Source: AP-15 sp963724435 (GTDB lineage Bacteria > Pseudomonadota > Alphaproteobacteria > ATCC43930 > CGMCC-115725). Taken from it: DNA of 64,000 nucleotides. The DNA is taken from assembly GCA_963724435.1 (NCBI GenBank), contig CAVRUN010000014.1:184873-248872 (forward strand). Reading direction: 5' to 3'. Below are positions 1-7,834 of the stretch, one piece after another. Both the position numbers and the translations under genes were made by a program. Under the pieces are notes generated by a model. That model was not told the DNA's origin. It did not search any database and worked only from the letters and a program-made list of their open reading frames with translations. Positions within the stretch are counted from its first letter, which is position 1. The number at the start of each line of letters is the position of its first letter.

Positions 1-220
1 TCGGCAAGCCGCTCAGCCTTTCGCCCGAAACAAAAAAAACGACGACCCGCCAAGGCTGGTGGATCTGCGGCGCCGCAAGACCGGTGCCGTTCGCGTCCTC
101 CATCGTCTCGACCATGTCGTCGACGAGCCGCCGTACCCATAGCGCGGTTGGATCCTCGACTTTGGCTGCGGTAAGGCGCAGCACGGGATTGCCCATGCGG
201 GCGATCTTCAATAGAGCCAT
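1..220 (-). CDS. def: Peptide deformylase, N-terminal part (runs off the left edge)
   Basis: Reading the minus strand from the ATG at 220 gives an open frame that leaves the window at base 1. About 73 residues are visible. They contain the deformylase signature GTGLAAPQI near residue 46, preceded by the usual N-terminal pattern (MGNPVLR, then VDDMVETM). The enzyme is metal-dependent and removes the formyl group from the initiator methionine of new proteins in the cytoplasm. The catalytic EGCLS and HExxH motifs lie outside the window and cannot be checked. It is divergent from rpsU, with about 150 bp between the starts. The family call is firm; intactness is unknown. Confidence 0.85.
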   Translation of the reverse strand, partial: MALLKIARMGNPVLRLTAAKVEDPTALWVRRLVDDMVETMEDANGTGLAAPQIHQPWRVVVFFVSGERLSGLP

Positions 221-369
221 TTGCGGAATATGGCGGCTGCAATAGCGGTGGTAAAGCGTATGCGGTTTCCGCGCTCCGTCGCCTTCACAGCGTGCCGGTC
301 AGGTGCTAAATAAATGCGCAGCGGCGGCGGCCGTTGCCGCGTTCTAGTTTTTGATGGAGAAGAGCCCCC

Positions 370-573
370 GTGCAAGTCCTCGTTCGCGACAACAATGTTG
401 ACCAGGCTCTTAGGGCCCTAAAGAAAAAAATGCAGCGCGAGGGCGTATTCCGGGAGATGAAATTGCGGCGCAGCTACGAGAAGCCGTCGGAACGGCGGGC
501 GCGCGAGAAGGCGGAGGCAGTGCGCCGCTATCGCAAGCTATTGCGCAAGCGCATGGAGCGCGAAGGTTACTAG
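370..573 (+). CDS. rpsU: 30S ribosomal protein S21
   Basis: A basic 67-residue protein beginning (GTG start) MQVLVRDNNVDQALRALKKK and ending in an Arg/Lys-rich tail, as expected for bacterial S21. It binds the 30S subunit and takes part in translation initiation. A purine-rich ribosome binding site (GGAGAAGAG) precedes the GTG. The length is normal for alphaproteobacteria. It converges on pntB, with 35 bp between them and a short GGACAG/CTGTCC hairpin at 576-588 that has no T-run. A weak promoter-like pair, TTCACA at 284-289 and TAAATA at 307-312 with 17 bp spacing, lies upstream. Confidence 0.93.
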   Translation: MQVLVRDNNVDQALRALKKKMQREGVFREMKLRRSYEKPSERRAREKAEAVRRYRKLLRKRMEREGY

Positions 574-608
574 ACGGACAGGCTGTCCGCGATCGGAGAT
601 GGAACCGG

Positions 609-2003
609 CTATTCCATCGCCTTGACGATTTCCTCGCACATCTTTTTTGCGTCACCAAACAGCATCATCGTGTTGTCGCGATAGAACAACTCGTTCTCGA
701 CCCCGGCATAGCCCGAGGCCATCGAGCGCTTGACAAACAGCACGGTCTTCGCGCGTTCGACGTCAAGGATCGGCATTCCATAGATAGGCGAGTTGGGATC
801 GGTCTTGGCCGCCGGATTGGTCACATCATTAGCGCCGATCACAAAAGCGACATCAGTCGACGGGAAATCGCGATTGATTTCGTCGAGTTCGAAGACTTCG
901 TCGTAGGGCACGTTCGCCTCGGCCAACAGCACGTTCATGTGCCCCGGCATCCGCCCGGCCACCGGGTGGATCGCGTACCGAACCTCGACGCCATCCTTCT
1001 TTAACAGATCGGCCATTTCGCGCAATGCGTGCTGGGCTTGCGCCACCGCCATGCCGTAACCGGGGACAATGATAACCGAGCCGGCATTCTTCAGGATAAA
1101 AGCCGCGTCGTCGGCGCTGCCTGATTTGACCGAGCGGTCACCGACCCCAGCCCCAGCTGCGACTACGCCACTCTCAGTGCCGAACCCGCCCAAGATGACG
1201 TTGACAATCGAGCGGTTCATCCCCTTGCACATGATGTAGCTGAGGATCGCGCCCGAAGAGCCGACCAACGCTCCGGTGACGATCAGCAGGCTGTTCGACA
1301 AGGTGAAGCCGATGCCGCTGGCGGCCCATCCCGAATAGGAGTTCAGCATCGAGATCACGACCGGCATGTCGGCGCCGCCGATCGGCATGATCAGCAAAAA
1401 TCCGAGCGCCAACGACAACAACAGCAGCAGCCAGAATACGCCGCCCGCACCGGTTGCGACAAAAGCCGCGATCAATAGGATCAGCAGGACGCCAAGCGCA
1501 GCATTCAGCAGATGCTGGCCGGGAAACATCAATGGCCGGCCGCTGACCAATCCCTGCAATTTGGCGAAGGCGACGATCGAACCGGTGAAGGTTATGGCGC
1601 CGATCGCCATGCCGATCGACATCTCCACCAGACTGGCGCGCTCGATAGCACCCGGCATACCGATTCCAAAATCCTGTGGCGCGCGGAACGCGGCGACGGC
1701 GACGCAAACAGCGGCGAGGCCAACCAGGCTGTGGAACGCCGCCACCAGTTGCGGCAGCGCCGTCATCTGAATCTGCAGCGCGATGTATGTCCCAATGGCT
1801 CCGCCGATAATAATCCCGGCTATGATCAGCCAATAGCTGACCACGTTGGGAACCAGCAGCGTCGTCACAACGGCGATCACCATGCCGGCGATGCCGTACA
1901 GATTGCCGGCTCGCGCCGTTCGCGGCGAGGACAGCCCGCGCAGCGCGAGGATGAAACAAACGGACGCTATCAAATAAAAGAAGGCGGCGAGGTTTCCGCT
2001 CAC
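609..2003 (-). CDS. pntB: NAD(P) transhydrogenase subunit beta
   Basis: The 464-residue inner-membrane subunit of proton-translocating transhydrogenase, which uses the proton gradient to reduce NADP+ with NADH. The N-terminal two thirds is a run of hydrophobic segments (domain II). The C-terminal third is the NADP(H)-binding domain III, with VIIVPGYGMAVAQAQ and VIGANDVTNPAAK, both diagnostic. It starts with GTG, directly downstream of pntAB (11 bp gap). The length matches the family. It is last in the operon pntAA-pntAB-pntB. Confidence 0.95.
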   Translation of the reverse strand: MSGNLAAFFYLIASVCFILALRGLSSPRTARAGNLYGIAGMVIAVVTTLLVPNVVSYWLIIAGIIIGGAIGTYIALQIQMTALPQLVAAFHSLVGLAAVCVAVAAFRAPQDFGIGMPGAIERASLVEMSIGMAIGAITFTGSIVAFAKLQGLVSGRPLMFPGQHLLNAALGVLLILLIAAFVATGAGGVFWLLLLLSLALGFLLIMPIGGADMPVVISMLNSYSGWAASGIGFTLSNSLLIVTGALVGSSGAILSYIMCKGMNRSIVNVILGGFGTESGVVAAGAGVGDRSVKSGSADDAAFILKNAGSVIIVPGYGMAVAQAQHALREMADLLKKDGVEVRYAIHPVAGRMPGHMNVLLAEANVPYDEVFELDEINRDFPSTDVAFVIGANDVTNPAAKTDPNSPIYGMPILDVERAKTVLFVKRSMASGYAGVENELFYRDNTMMLFGDAKKMCEEIVKAME

Positions 2004-2014
2004 GAGCTACCCCG

Positions 2015-2440
2015 TTATCTTTTGCGTTGAAACATCTGCAGCATGCGCTGGGTCACGATAAAGCCGCCGAAGATGTTGACCGCGGCGAGTGTGACGGCGA
2101 CGAACCCCATTATCTTGGCGAAACTGAAGCCTAACGGCCCGGCGGCGATCAGTGCTCCGACTATGATCACGCTCGAAATTGCGTTGGTCACGCTCATCAG
2201 CGGTGAGTGCAGAGCCGGGGTCACCCGCCAGACGACGTGGTAGCCGACAAAGACCGCGAGAACAAAAACCGTCAGCTCGTAGACAAAAGGGGTAACGCCG
2301 GCCGCTCCCGCGGCTCCGACCCCTCCAGTGGAAGCTTGCAGGCTGAGCTGATGGGCCATGGCGTCGAGATCGCGCGCCAGCCGTCCAGCATAATCGGCAA
2401 GCTCGTTTGCCCGTCCTGCAAGTGATCCCGGATCTGCCAT
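2015..2440 (-). CDS. pntAB: NAD(P) transhydrogenase subunit alpha part 2
   Basis: A 141-residue membrane protein with three or four hydrophobic segments. It corresponds to the membrane part of the alpha subunit that is a separate gene in Rhodospirillum-type transhydrogenases. FVYELTVFVLAVFVGYHVVW and the TPALHSPLMSVTNAISS motif are typical. The first 45 residues are more variable and hydrophilic. It lies between pntAA (11 bp gap) and pntB (11 bp gap), so the three are co-transcribed. The split alpha subunit supports an alphaproteobacterial origin. Confidence 0.94.
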   Translation of the reverse strand: MADPGSLAGRANELADYAGRLARDLDAMAHQLSLQASTGGVGAAGAAGVTPFVYELTVFVLAVFVGYHVVWRVTPALHSPLMSVTNAISSVIIVGALIAAGPLGFSFAKIMGFVAVTLAAVNIFGGFIVTQRMLQMFQRKR

Positions 2441-2451
2441 CGTCTGCTCCG

Positions 2452-3642
2452 TCAGTTATCGGCCGCCGGCGCCGCGGCGACAGCGGGGGTCGGGGCCGGC
2501 GCTAGTGCCGGATTAACGACTTCCCCATCACGAGTCAGCAGGCTAGCCTTAACGATCTCGTCATTCGCATCGATCGCCAACTTGCCCTCCTTGTCGACGA
2601 TCAGACTGAGGAACGACAATAAGTTACGAGCGTAAAGCTGGCTGGCATCAGTGGCGATCCGCGACGGATAATTGAGGTGGCCAATGATCTTGACCCGATT
2701 AGCGGTGCTGACGACTTCGCCGGGTCGGCTGCCCTCGACATTGCCGCCGGCCTCGACGGCGAGATCGACAATCACCGATCCCGGCGCCATTTCGGTAACC
2801 ATTGCTTCGGTCAACAACACCGGCGCGCGGCGCCCCGGGATCAACGCGGTGCAAATTACGACGTCGGTGCGCCGCAACGCCTCGATAATCCTCTCGCGCT
2901 GCCGCCGCTGATAATCCTCACCCATTTCACGGGCATAGCCGCCGGCCGTCTCGGCCGACCGAGCCGCTTCGTCATCGACTGTGATAAAAGTCGCTCCCAG
3001 GCTCTCGACCTGCTCCTTGGCGGCGGCGCGCACATCCGTGGCGGAGACGATCGCGCCAAGGCGGCGGGCGGTGGCGATCGCCTGCAATCCCGCGACCCCC
3101 GCACCCATGACCAGGACCCGCGCCGCCTTGATCGTGCCGGCCGCCGTCATCATCATCGGGAAAGCGCGATTGAACTCGTCGGCCGCGTCGATCGCTGCCT
3201 TGTAGCCGGCAAGATTGGCCTGTGACGACAACACGTCCATCGCCTGCGCACGGGTAATGCGGGGTACCAGTTCCATCGCAAAAGCACTGATCCCGGCATT
3301 GGCGTAGGCGTCGATATCGGCGGGGTTTTGCATCGGTTGCAGCAGCCCAATCAACACCGCGCCGCGCTTTAGCAGATGCAATTCGTCGAGCTCGCCGTCG
3401 ACGCCGCGCAACGGGCGCTGCACCTTGAGCAGGATGTCGGCATCGCTAACCGCCGCCGCTTCGTCGCCGACAATCGTGGCTCCAGCAGTGGCAAGAATCA
3501 AATCGGTAAAGCCTGCAGCTTCGCCCGCCCCACTCTCGGCAACGACATTCAGGCCCAACCCGGCCATTCGCTTGACGCTGTCGGGTGAGGCCGCCACCCG
3601 GCGTTCATGCGCCCGCCTTTCTCTGACGACGGCAACCTTCAT
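2452..3642 (-). CDS. pntAA: NAD(P) transhydrogenase subunit alpha part 1, NAD-binding
   Basis: The soluble NAD(H)-binding domain I of transhydrogenase. The ATG at 3642 (MKVAVVRERR) is preferred over an upstream ATG at 3681, because the family begins at this point; 396 residues result. The Rossmann motif VMGAGVAGLQ is at about residues 178-187. The mobile-loop region with RRTDVVICTALIPGRRAP follows. The C-terminus is a low-complexity Ala/Pro tail. It is first gene of the pnt operon. Confidence 0.94.
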   Translation of the reverse strand: MKVAVVRERRAHERRVAASPDSVKRMAGLGLNVVAESGAGEAAGFTDLILATAGATIVGDEAAAVSDADILLKVQRPLRGVDGELDELHLLKRGAVLIGLLQPMQNPADIDAYANAGISAFAMELVPRITRAQAMDVLSSQANLAGYKAAIDAADEFNRAFPMMMTAAGTIKAARVLVMGAGVAGLQAIATARRLGAIVSATDVRAAAKEQVESLGATFITVDDEAARSAETAGGYAREMGEDYQRRQRERIIEALRRTDVVICTALIPGRRAPVLLTEAMVTEMAPGSVIVDLAVEAGGNVEGSRPGEVVSTANRVKIIGHLNYPSRIATDASQLYARNLLSFLSLIVDKEGKLAIDANDEIVKASLLTRDGEVVNPALAPAPTPAVAAAPAADN

Positions 3643-3878
3643 CGCAAAACGGTTCCTGAATGGACGGACGATGCGGCGCACAATGCCGCGGCAGCCGCGG
3701 TTTGTGAAGCAAGAACCCCGGCAACCGGCGCCGCAGTGGCGTCGTTACCCCTGCATCCCGATCAAATCTTGCCATTAGGCCCAGCGGCAGCGACAAGGGT
3801 AAAGGATCAGGCTCTCGCGTCTTAAGTCGAAGTGGTAGGCTGGGACCATCAGTTGTTCGGGCGTTTCGCGTAGCTATC

Positions 3879-3903
3879 GGAACCAAGGAAACGCGAGCGT
3901 GTT
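3879..3903 (+). promoter_or_regulatory. Candidate ECF-type promoter of the sigma-factor operon
   Basis: GGAACC at 3879-3884 resembles the -35 element of many ECF sigma factors. A TGTT, near the -10 CGTT/TCTAA type, follows the GGAAC after 16 bases at 3900-3903. The site lies about 50 bp before the sigma-factor start at 3955. ECF sigma genes are often autoregulated, so this is inferred to be the gene's own target. The spacing fits but the -10 is weak. Confidence 0.35.
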
Positions 3904-3954
3904 GGCGGCGGCCTGATGCCCGGGAATAAGAGTTCAGGAGGCGCGTTGTCATTG

Positions 3955-4533
3955 ATGCGCAGATCGGTTGAGTCGCCGGAACGGCTCACCGCGGAAGAGG
4001 ATGCAACCGGAAGCCGGTTTGGCGACCAATTGATCGCCGTGCTGCCACGGTTACGCCGGTTTGCGCGGGGACTAACGGGCTCGTTGGTCGAAGCCGATGA
4101 TCTTGTGCAGGCGGCGTGCGAACGCGCACTTTCTCGCCGTCATCAATTTCAAGAGGGCACCCGCTTCGACAGCTGGATGTTCCGAATCGTGCAAACGATT
4201 TGGATCGATCAAATCCGCACGCGGAAGGTGCGCAAGGAAGAGACGGAGGTACCCGAAGGACGATTGGGCTCGGACGAGCCGGTGCGGCGAGTCGAAGCGC
4301 GGTTGGCGCTGGACGAGGTGCGGCGCGCGGTCGATCGTCTCCCGCCGGATCAACGGACGGCATTGCTTTTGGTCACCGTCGATGGCCTCAGCTACAAGGA
4401 GGCTGCCGAAGTAGTGCAGGTCCCCGTCGGCACCATCATGAGCCGCTTGGCTCGCGCCCGGCTAGCGTTACAAGCCCAGCTCGAGTCCGGCGGAGTGATA
4501 AAAAGGAGTAGAAACAATGTCGAGGCACAGTGA
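3955..4533 (+). CDS. ECF-family RNA polymerase sigma factor
   Basis: About 192 residues with sigma-70 region 2 (RFARGLTGSLVEADDLVQAA, then FDSWMFRIVQTIWIDQIR) and region 4 (DRLPPDQRTALLLV, GLSYKEAAEVVQVPVGTIMS). Region 3 is absent, as expected for ECF factors. The ATG at 3955 lies 13 bp after AGGAGG at 3936-3941; in-frame TTG codons at 3946 and 3952 fit the spacing about as well. An upstream ATG at 3916 lacks a ribosome binding site. The last 17 bp overlap the anti-sigma gene, which indicates translational coupling. The stimulus cannot be read from sequence. Confidence 0.9.
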   Translation: MRRSVESPERLTAEEDATGSRFGDQLIAVLPRLRRFARGLTGSLVEADDLVQAACERALSRRHQFQEGTRFDSWMFRIVQTIWIDQIRTRKVRKEETEVPEGRLGSDEPVRRVEARLALDEVRRAVDRLPPDQRTALLLVTVDGLSYKEAAEVVQVPVGTIMSRLARARLALQAQLESGGVIKRSRNNVEAQ

Positions 4534-5392
4534 CGATCGCCTCGTCGCTTATCTCGACGGCGAGATTGAAGCACAGGAGCGATGCGAGATCGAAGCTTGG
4601 CTCGATAGTGATCCTTCGGCGCGCGAGAGACTGGCGGCTCTTGCCCAATCAACCGAGTTGGCGCGGCAGGCCTATGATGAAATCATGCGTGCGCCTCTGC
4701 CTGATCGATTGATTGCAGCAGCTCGTGGTGAGACCGCGGAACAGCTGACCCCTCGCGTTGTCCCGTTTACGTCACGCCCGGGCAAGACCGGCGCCGGGCC
4801 CTGGCTGAGGCGGTGGGCCGCCCTGCCGATTGCGGCCTCATTGTTGGGCTTTGTGGTCGGCGGCGGAGCCGTTTATCTCGGCGCGGGAAAGATTCTCTCG
4901 ACCGGGATCGTCGGCAATTCGACGGCTCCCGCGATCGAGGCTTCGGTAGCCAATAGCCTTTGGCTCGATAATGCCGCCGGCGATTTCAAACTTTTCGTCG
5001 GGACAGGCGAGAATGCCCTGATCGATGTTCCCGCAACCGGCGACACCCGAGAGGCGTTACAAAAGATCAGCCAAAGCCTGACGCAGCAGGTGCGGCTGCC
5101 CGATCTCAAACCCTGGGGACTGAACTTTCGCGGTGCCCGGCTTGTGGTGGTTGACGGCCGGCCGGCGGCACAACTGGTTTACACGACGGAAAATAAGGCG
5201 ATCGGCCCGCTGGCACTGATTATCGGCTCGACAAAACAGTCTGATATTCCTCCGACTGTCGATCGCCGCCAGGACGTTAACATGCTTTATTGGCGGCATC
5301 AGGGACGGGCTTACGTCCTCACCGGCCACACTGATGTTGGCTATTTATGGGGTATCGGCAACGATGTAGCGTGGCAACTCGACGCGATTTAA
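4517..5392 (+). CDS. Membrane anti-sigma factor partnered with the ECF sigma
   Basis: A 291-residue protein. An acidic helical N-terminal domain (LVAYLDGEIEAQE, LDSDPSARERLAALA) typical of cytoplasmic anti-sigma domains is followed by one membrane segment at about 101-122 and a periplasmic region of about 165 residues. The zinc-binding HxxxCxxC motif of ZAS anti-sigmas is absent. AAGGAG precedes the ATG by about 7 bp. Inferred role: holds the sigma factor at the inner membrane until an envelope signal releases it. The overlap with the sigma gene is the main evidence for the pairing. Confidence 0.82.
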   Translation: MSRHSDDRLVAYLDGEIEAQERCEIEAWLDSDPSARERLAALAQSTELARQAYDEIMRAPLPDRLIAAARGETAEQLTPRVVPFTSRPGKTGAGPWLRRWAALPIAASLLGFVVGGGAVYLGAGKILSTGIVGNSTAPAIEASVANSLWLDNAAGDFKLFVGTGENALIDVPATGDTREALQKISQSLTQQVRLPDLKPWGLNFRGARLVVVDGRPAAQLVYTTENKAIGPLALIIGSTKQSDIPPTVDRRQDVNMLYWRHQGRAYVLTGHTDVGYLWGIGNDVAWQLDAI

Positions 5393-5495
5393 ACGGCTGA
5401 CGCCGATTTTGGCTTTCACCGCGGCGAAATCGGGACAGATTCGCGATTTCTGGGTCTATAAAGAAGCGTGATCGAGCCGATACGGTTGAACGTCG

Positions 5496-6170
5496 ATGCG
5501 CTTGCTCTTGATCGAAGACAATGAACGCTTCGCCGAACTGCTCAAGCGAGGTCTAACCGCGGCCGGATTTGTCGTCGACGTCATCGGCACTGCAGCCGAA
5601 GCCACCGAAATTCTCGAGACCAATCGCTTCGAAGTTGTCGTGCTCGATCTCGGTTTGCCGGACGCCGACGGGCTCGATGTGCTCAGCGAAATGCGCCGGC
5701 GGCGCGACGCGACGCCGGTTTTGATATTGACGGCGCGCGGCAGCCTCACGGATCGGGTGAATGGGCTGGGTAGTGGCGCGGACGATTATCTGGTCAAACC
5801 TTTTGCTCTCGAAGAACTGATCGCCCGGTTGCGCGCCTTGCTGCGGCGCCCCGGCAATTTGCTCGGTGTTCCATTAGAGCTCGGCAACGTCACCCTCGAT
5901 ACCGTGGCGCGCCAAGTTTTCGTCGGAGAGGAGCCGATTTTCTTTTCGCCGCGCGAGATCGCGGTCCTCGAGCACCTGTTGCGGCGCAGCGGACGGGTCG
6001 TCGGCAAGAATCTGCTCGAAGGCAACCTCTATGGATTATCTCAGGAGATCGGCTCCAACGCGGTCGAAGTCTATATCCATCGGCTGCGCAAGCAACTCGC
6101 TGAGGTCGACGCCTCGGTTCAAATCCACACGTTGCGCGGCGTGGGGTACCTGATCTCCGAGAGAAAATGA
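5496..6170 (+). CDS. OmpR/PhoB-family response regulator
   Basis: 224 residues. The receiver domain has the acidic pocket LIEDN near residues 5-9, the phospho-acceptor Asp51 in VVVLDLGLP, and the conserved Lys101 in YLVKPF. A C-terminal winged-helix domain follows (IAVLEHLLRRSGRVVGK, NAVEVYIHRLRKQL, LRGVGYLI). The stop codon abuts the GTG start of the kinase gene, so the two form one cistron pair. It belongs to the TctD/QseB-like branch by appearance; its target genes are unknown. It lies 103 bp after the anti-sigma gene, probably as a separate unit. Confidence 0.92.
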   Translation: MRLLLIEDNERFAELLKRGLTAAGFVVDVIGTAAEATEILETNRFEVVVLDLGLPDADGLDVLSEMRRRRDATPVLILTARGSLTDRVNGLGSGADDYLVKPFALEELIARLRALLRRPGNLLGVPLELGNVTLDTVARQVFVGEEPIFFSPREIAVLEHLLRRSGRVVGKNLLEGNLYGLSQEIGSNAVEVYIHRLRKQLAEVDASVQIHTLRGVGYLISERK

Positions 6171-7631
6171 GTGGTTCGGTTTCGCTCCGTCACCTCGCGC
6201 ATCATTGCACTGCATGTGGCGGCGATCGTTGCTACGTCGATTTGTATCCCGCTGGCTCTGTTCCTGATGCTGCGGCAGGCCGTCGAGCTGTTGCACCATG
6301 AGGCACTCCGCGATCAGGCGGGGGAGATCGTCAATTATCTTTCGATCGCGCCAAACGGAAGCGTGCGGTTGTCGTTGCCCCCCGGTATCGCCGAGTTTTA
6401 CTCGCAGGGCTACGGACGAGCCGCCTACGCGGTGATCGATGCAGAAGGGGAGGTGTTGTTCTCGTCTTTGCCTGGAAAGAGACCAATTGCGAGCCTTCCG
6501 CCAAAGGGGAAATCCACCGAGTTTTTCCAGCAAGACCCACTCGGGGCGATCGCACCGGTCCGGTCCGATGGCGCCTCCGTAAACTTTTTTGGTGATGGCT
6601 CGAAAGGCGTCGCCCTTTACGGCGCGACCGTAAGGATCGATTTCCATGGCCGTCCGATCCTGGTCCAGGTTGTCGAGGACGTCCTCCACCGCGATGTCTT
6701 AATCGACGACATCCTTGCTCAGTTCCTGACCCATGTCGGCTGGGTCACAGCCCCTATCTTGCTGTTACTTCTCGTGATCGATGTCGCGATTTTCCGGCGC
6801 GCGATGCAGCCGGTCGTTGCGGCTTCGAGCCTGGCCGGCGAGATTGGCCCAGACCGCATGGAATTGCGATTGCCGGAAGCAGCGATGCCGCTTGAGGTCC
6901 TACCGCTCGTTCAAGCAGTTAACCGCGCTCTTGACCGGCTCGATGCCGGCTTTCGCGCGCAACGTGAGTTTACTGCCGACGCCGCCCACGAGTTGCGCAC
7001 ACCGCTCGCCATCCTGCGCACGCAGATCGACATGATCGAGGACGGTGAGCTTGCCGAGCCGCTGCGTCATGATGTCGAAAGCATGAGCCGGCTGGTTAAC
7101 CAGCTTTTGGAGATATCCGAACTCGACAGTTTCTTTATCTCCGAGGGAGAAACCGCCGACCTCGTCGCTATCGCAACCGAAGTCGCGGCGTTTTTGGCCC
7201 CGCTTGCGGTATCGCAAGGCAAGACCTTCGCGGTGACCGGGGCGCGTCGTCCGGTCCGAGTGCGCGGTAATAGCGACGCCATCGCGCGGGCGGTGCGCAA
7301 CCTCGCCGAAAATGCGCTGGCGCACACCGCCGCTGGCACGACGGTCGAGCTCACCGTCGCGGCGCAGGGAACAATTCGCGTGCTCGATCGTGGTCCCGGG
7401 ATACCAAAAACCGAACGCGAACATATATTTGATCGGTTCTGGCGGCGAGATCGCCGACCCAGTGGCCATGCCGGTCTGGGTCTTGCAATCGTCGCGCGTA
7501 TCGTCGAAATGCACGGCGCCAGCATCGTCGTCGAAGATCGCCCGGGTGGCGGGGCGGTGTTCACCATCCGCTTTCCGGCCGTATTGCCCGAGACGTCGGC
7601 GGCGCGGGCAGAGCTTGCGACTATATGCTGA
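6171..7631 (+). CDS. Sensor histidine kinase paired with the upstream regulator
   Basis: 486 residues from a GTG that immediately follows the regulator's stop. One membrane segment lies at about 11-33. A periplasmic sensor region of about 145 residues is followed by a second membrane segment near 185-207. A HAMP-like linker leads to the dimerisation domain, with the phospho-acceptor His273 in DAAHELRTPLA. The ATPase domain shows the N box NLAENALAH near 378 and the G boxes DRGPGIP and GHAGLGLAIV. No ligand can be assigned to the sensor region. Confidence 0.92.
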   Translation: MVRFRSVTSRIIALHVAAIVATSICIPLALFLMLRQAVELLHHEALRDQAGEIVNYLSIAPNGSVRLSLPPGIAEFYSQGYGRAAYAVIDAEGEVLFSSLPGKRPIASLPPKGKSTEFFQQDPLGAIAPVRSDGASVNFFGDGSKGVALYGATVRIDFHGRPILVQVVEDVLHRDVLIDDILAQFLTHVGWVTAPILLLLLVIDVAIFRRAMQPVVAASSLAGEIGPDRMELRLPEAAMPLEVLPLVQAVNRALDRLDAGFRAQREFTADAAHELRTPLAILRTQIDMIEDGELAEPLRHDVESMSRLVNQLLEISELDSFFISEGETADLVAIATEVAAFLAPLAVSQGKTFAVTGARRPVRVRGNSDAIARAVRNLAENALAHTAAGTTVELTVAAQGTIRVLDRGPGIPKTEREHIFDRFWRRDRRPSGHAGLGLAIVARIVEMHGASIVVEDRPGGGAVFTIRFPAVLPETSAARAELATIC

Positions 7632-7834
7632 ACGAGGTCTAAGGTCGGCCCTGGAAACAGGTCCACCCGCAGCTTTTGTGGTCGCAGATTCCCTGGACGG
7701 TCGCGATCCCATCCGGCATCATCCCCGGCGTTGTTTGTCCGCTATCCTCGCTTGTGGGCTAGGGTTTCTTTCCGGGTGTAGACGAGACGCGGCTCGTCAC
7801 GACGCCTGCAAGTATCGGCAAGAAAGGTTAGACA

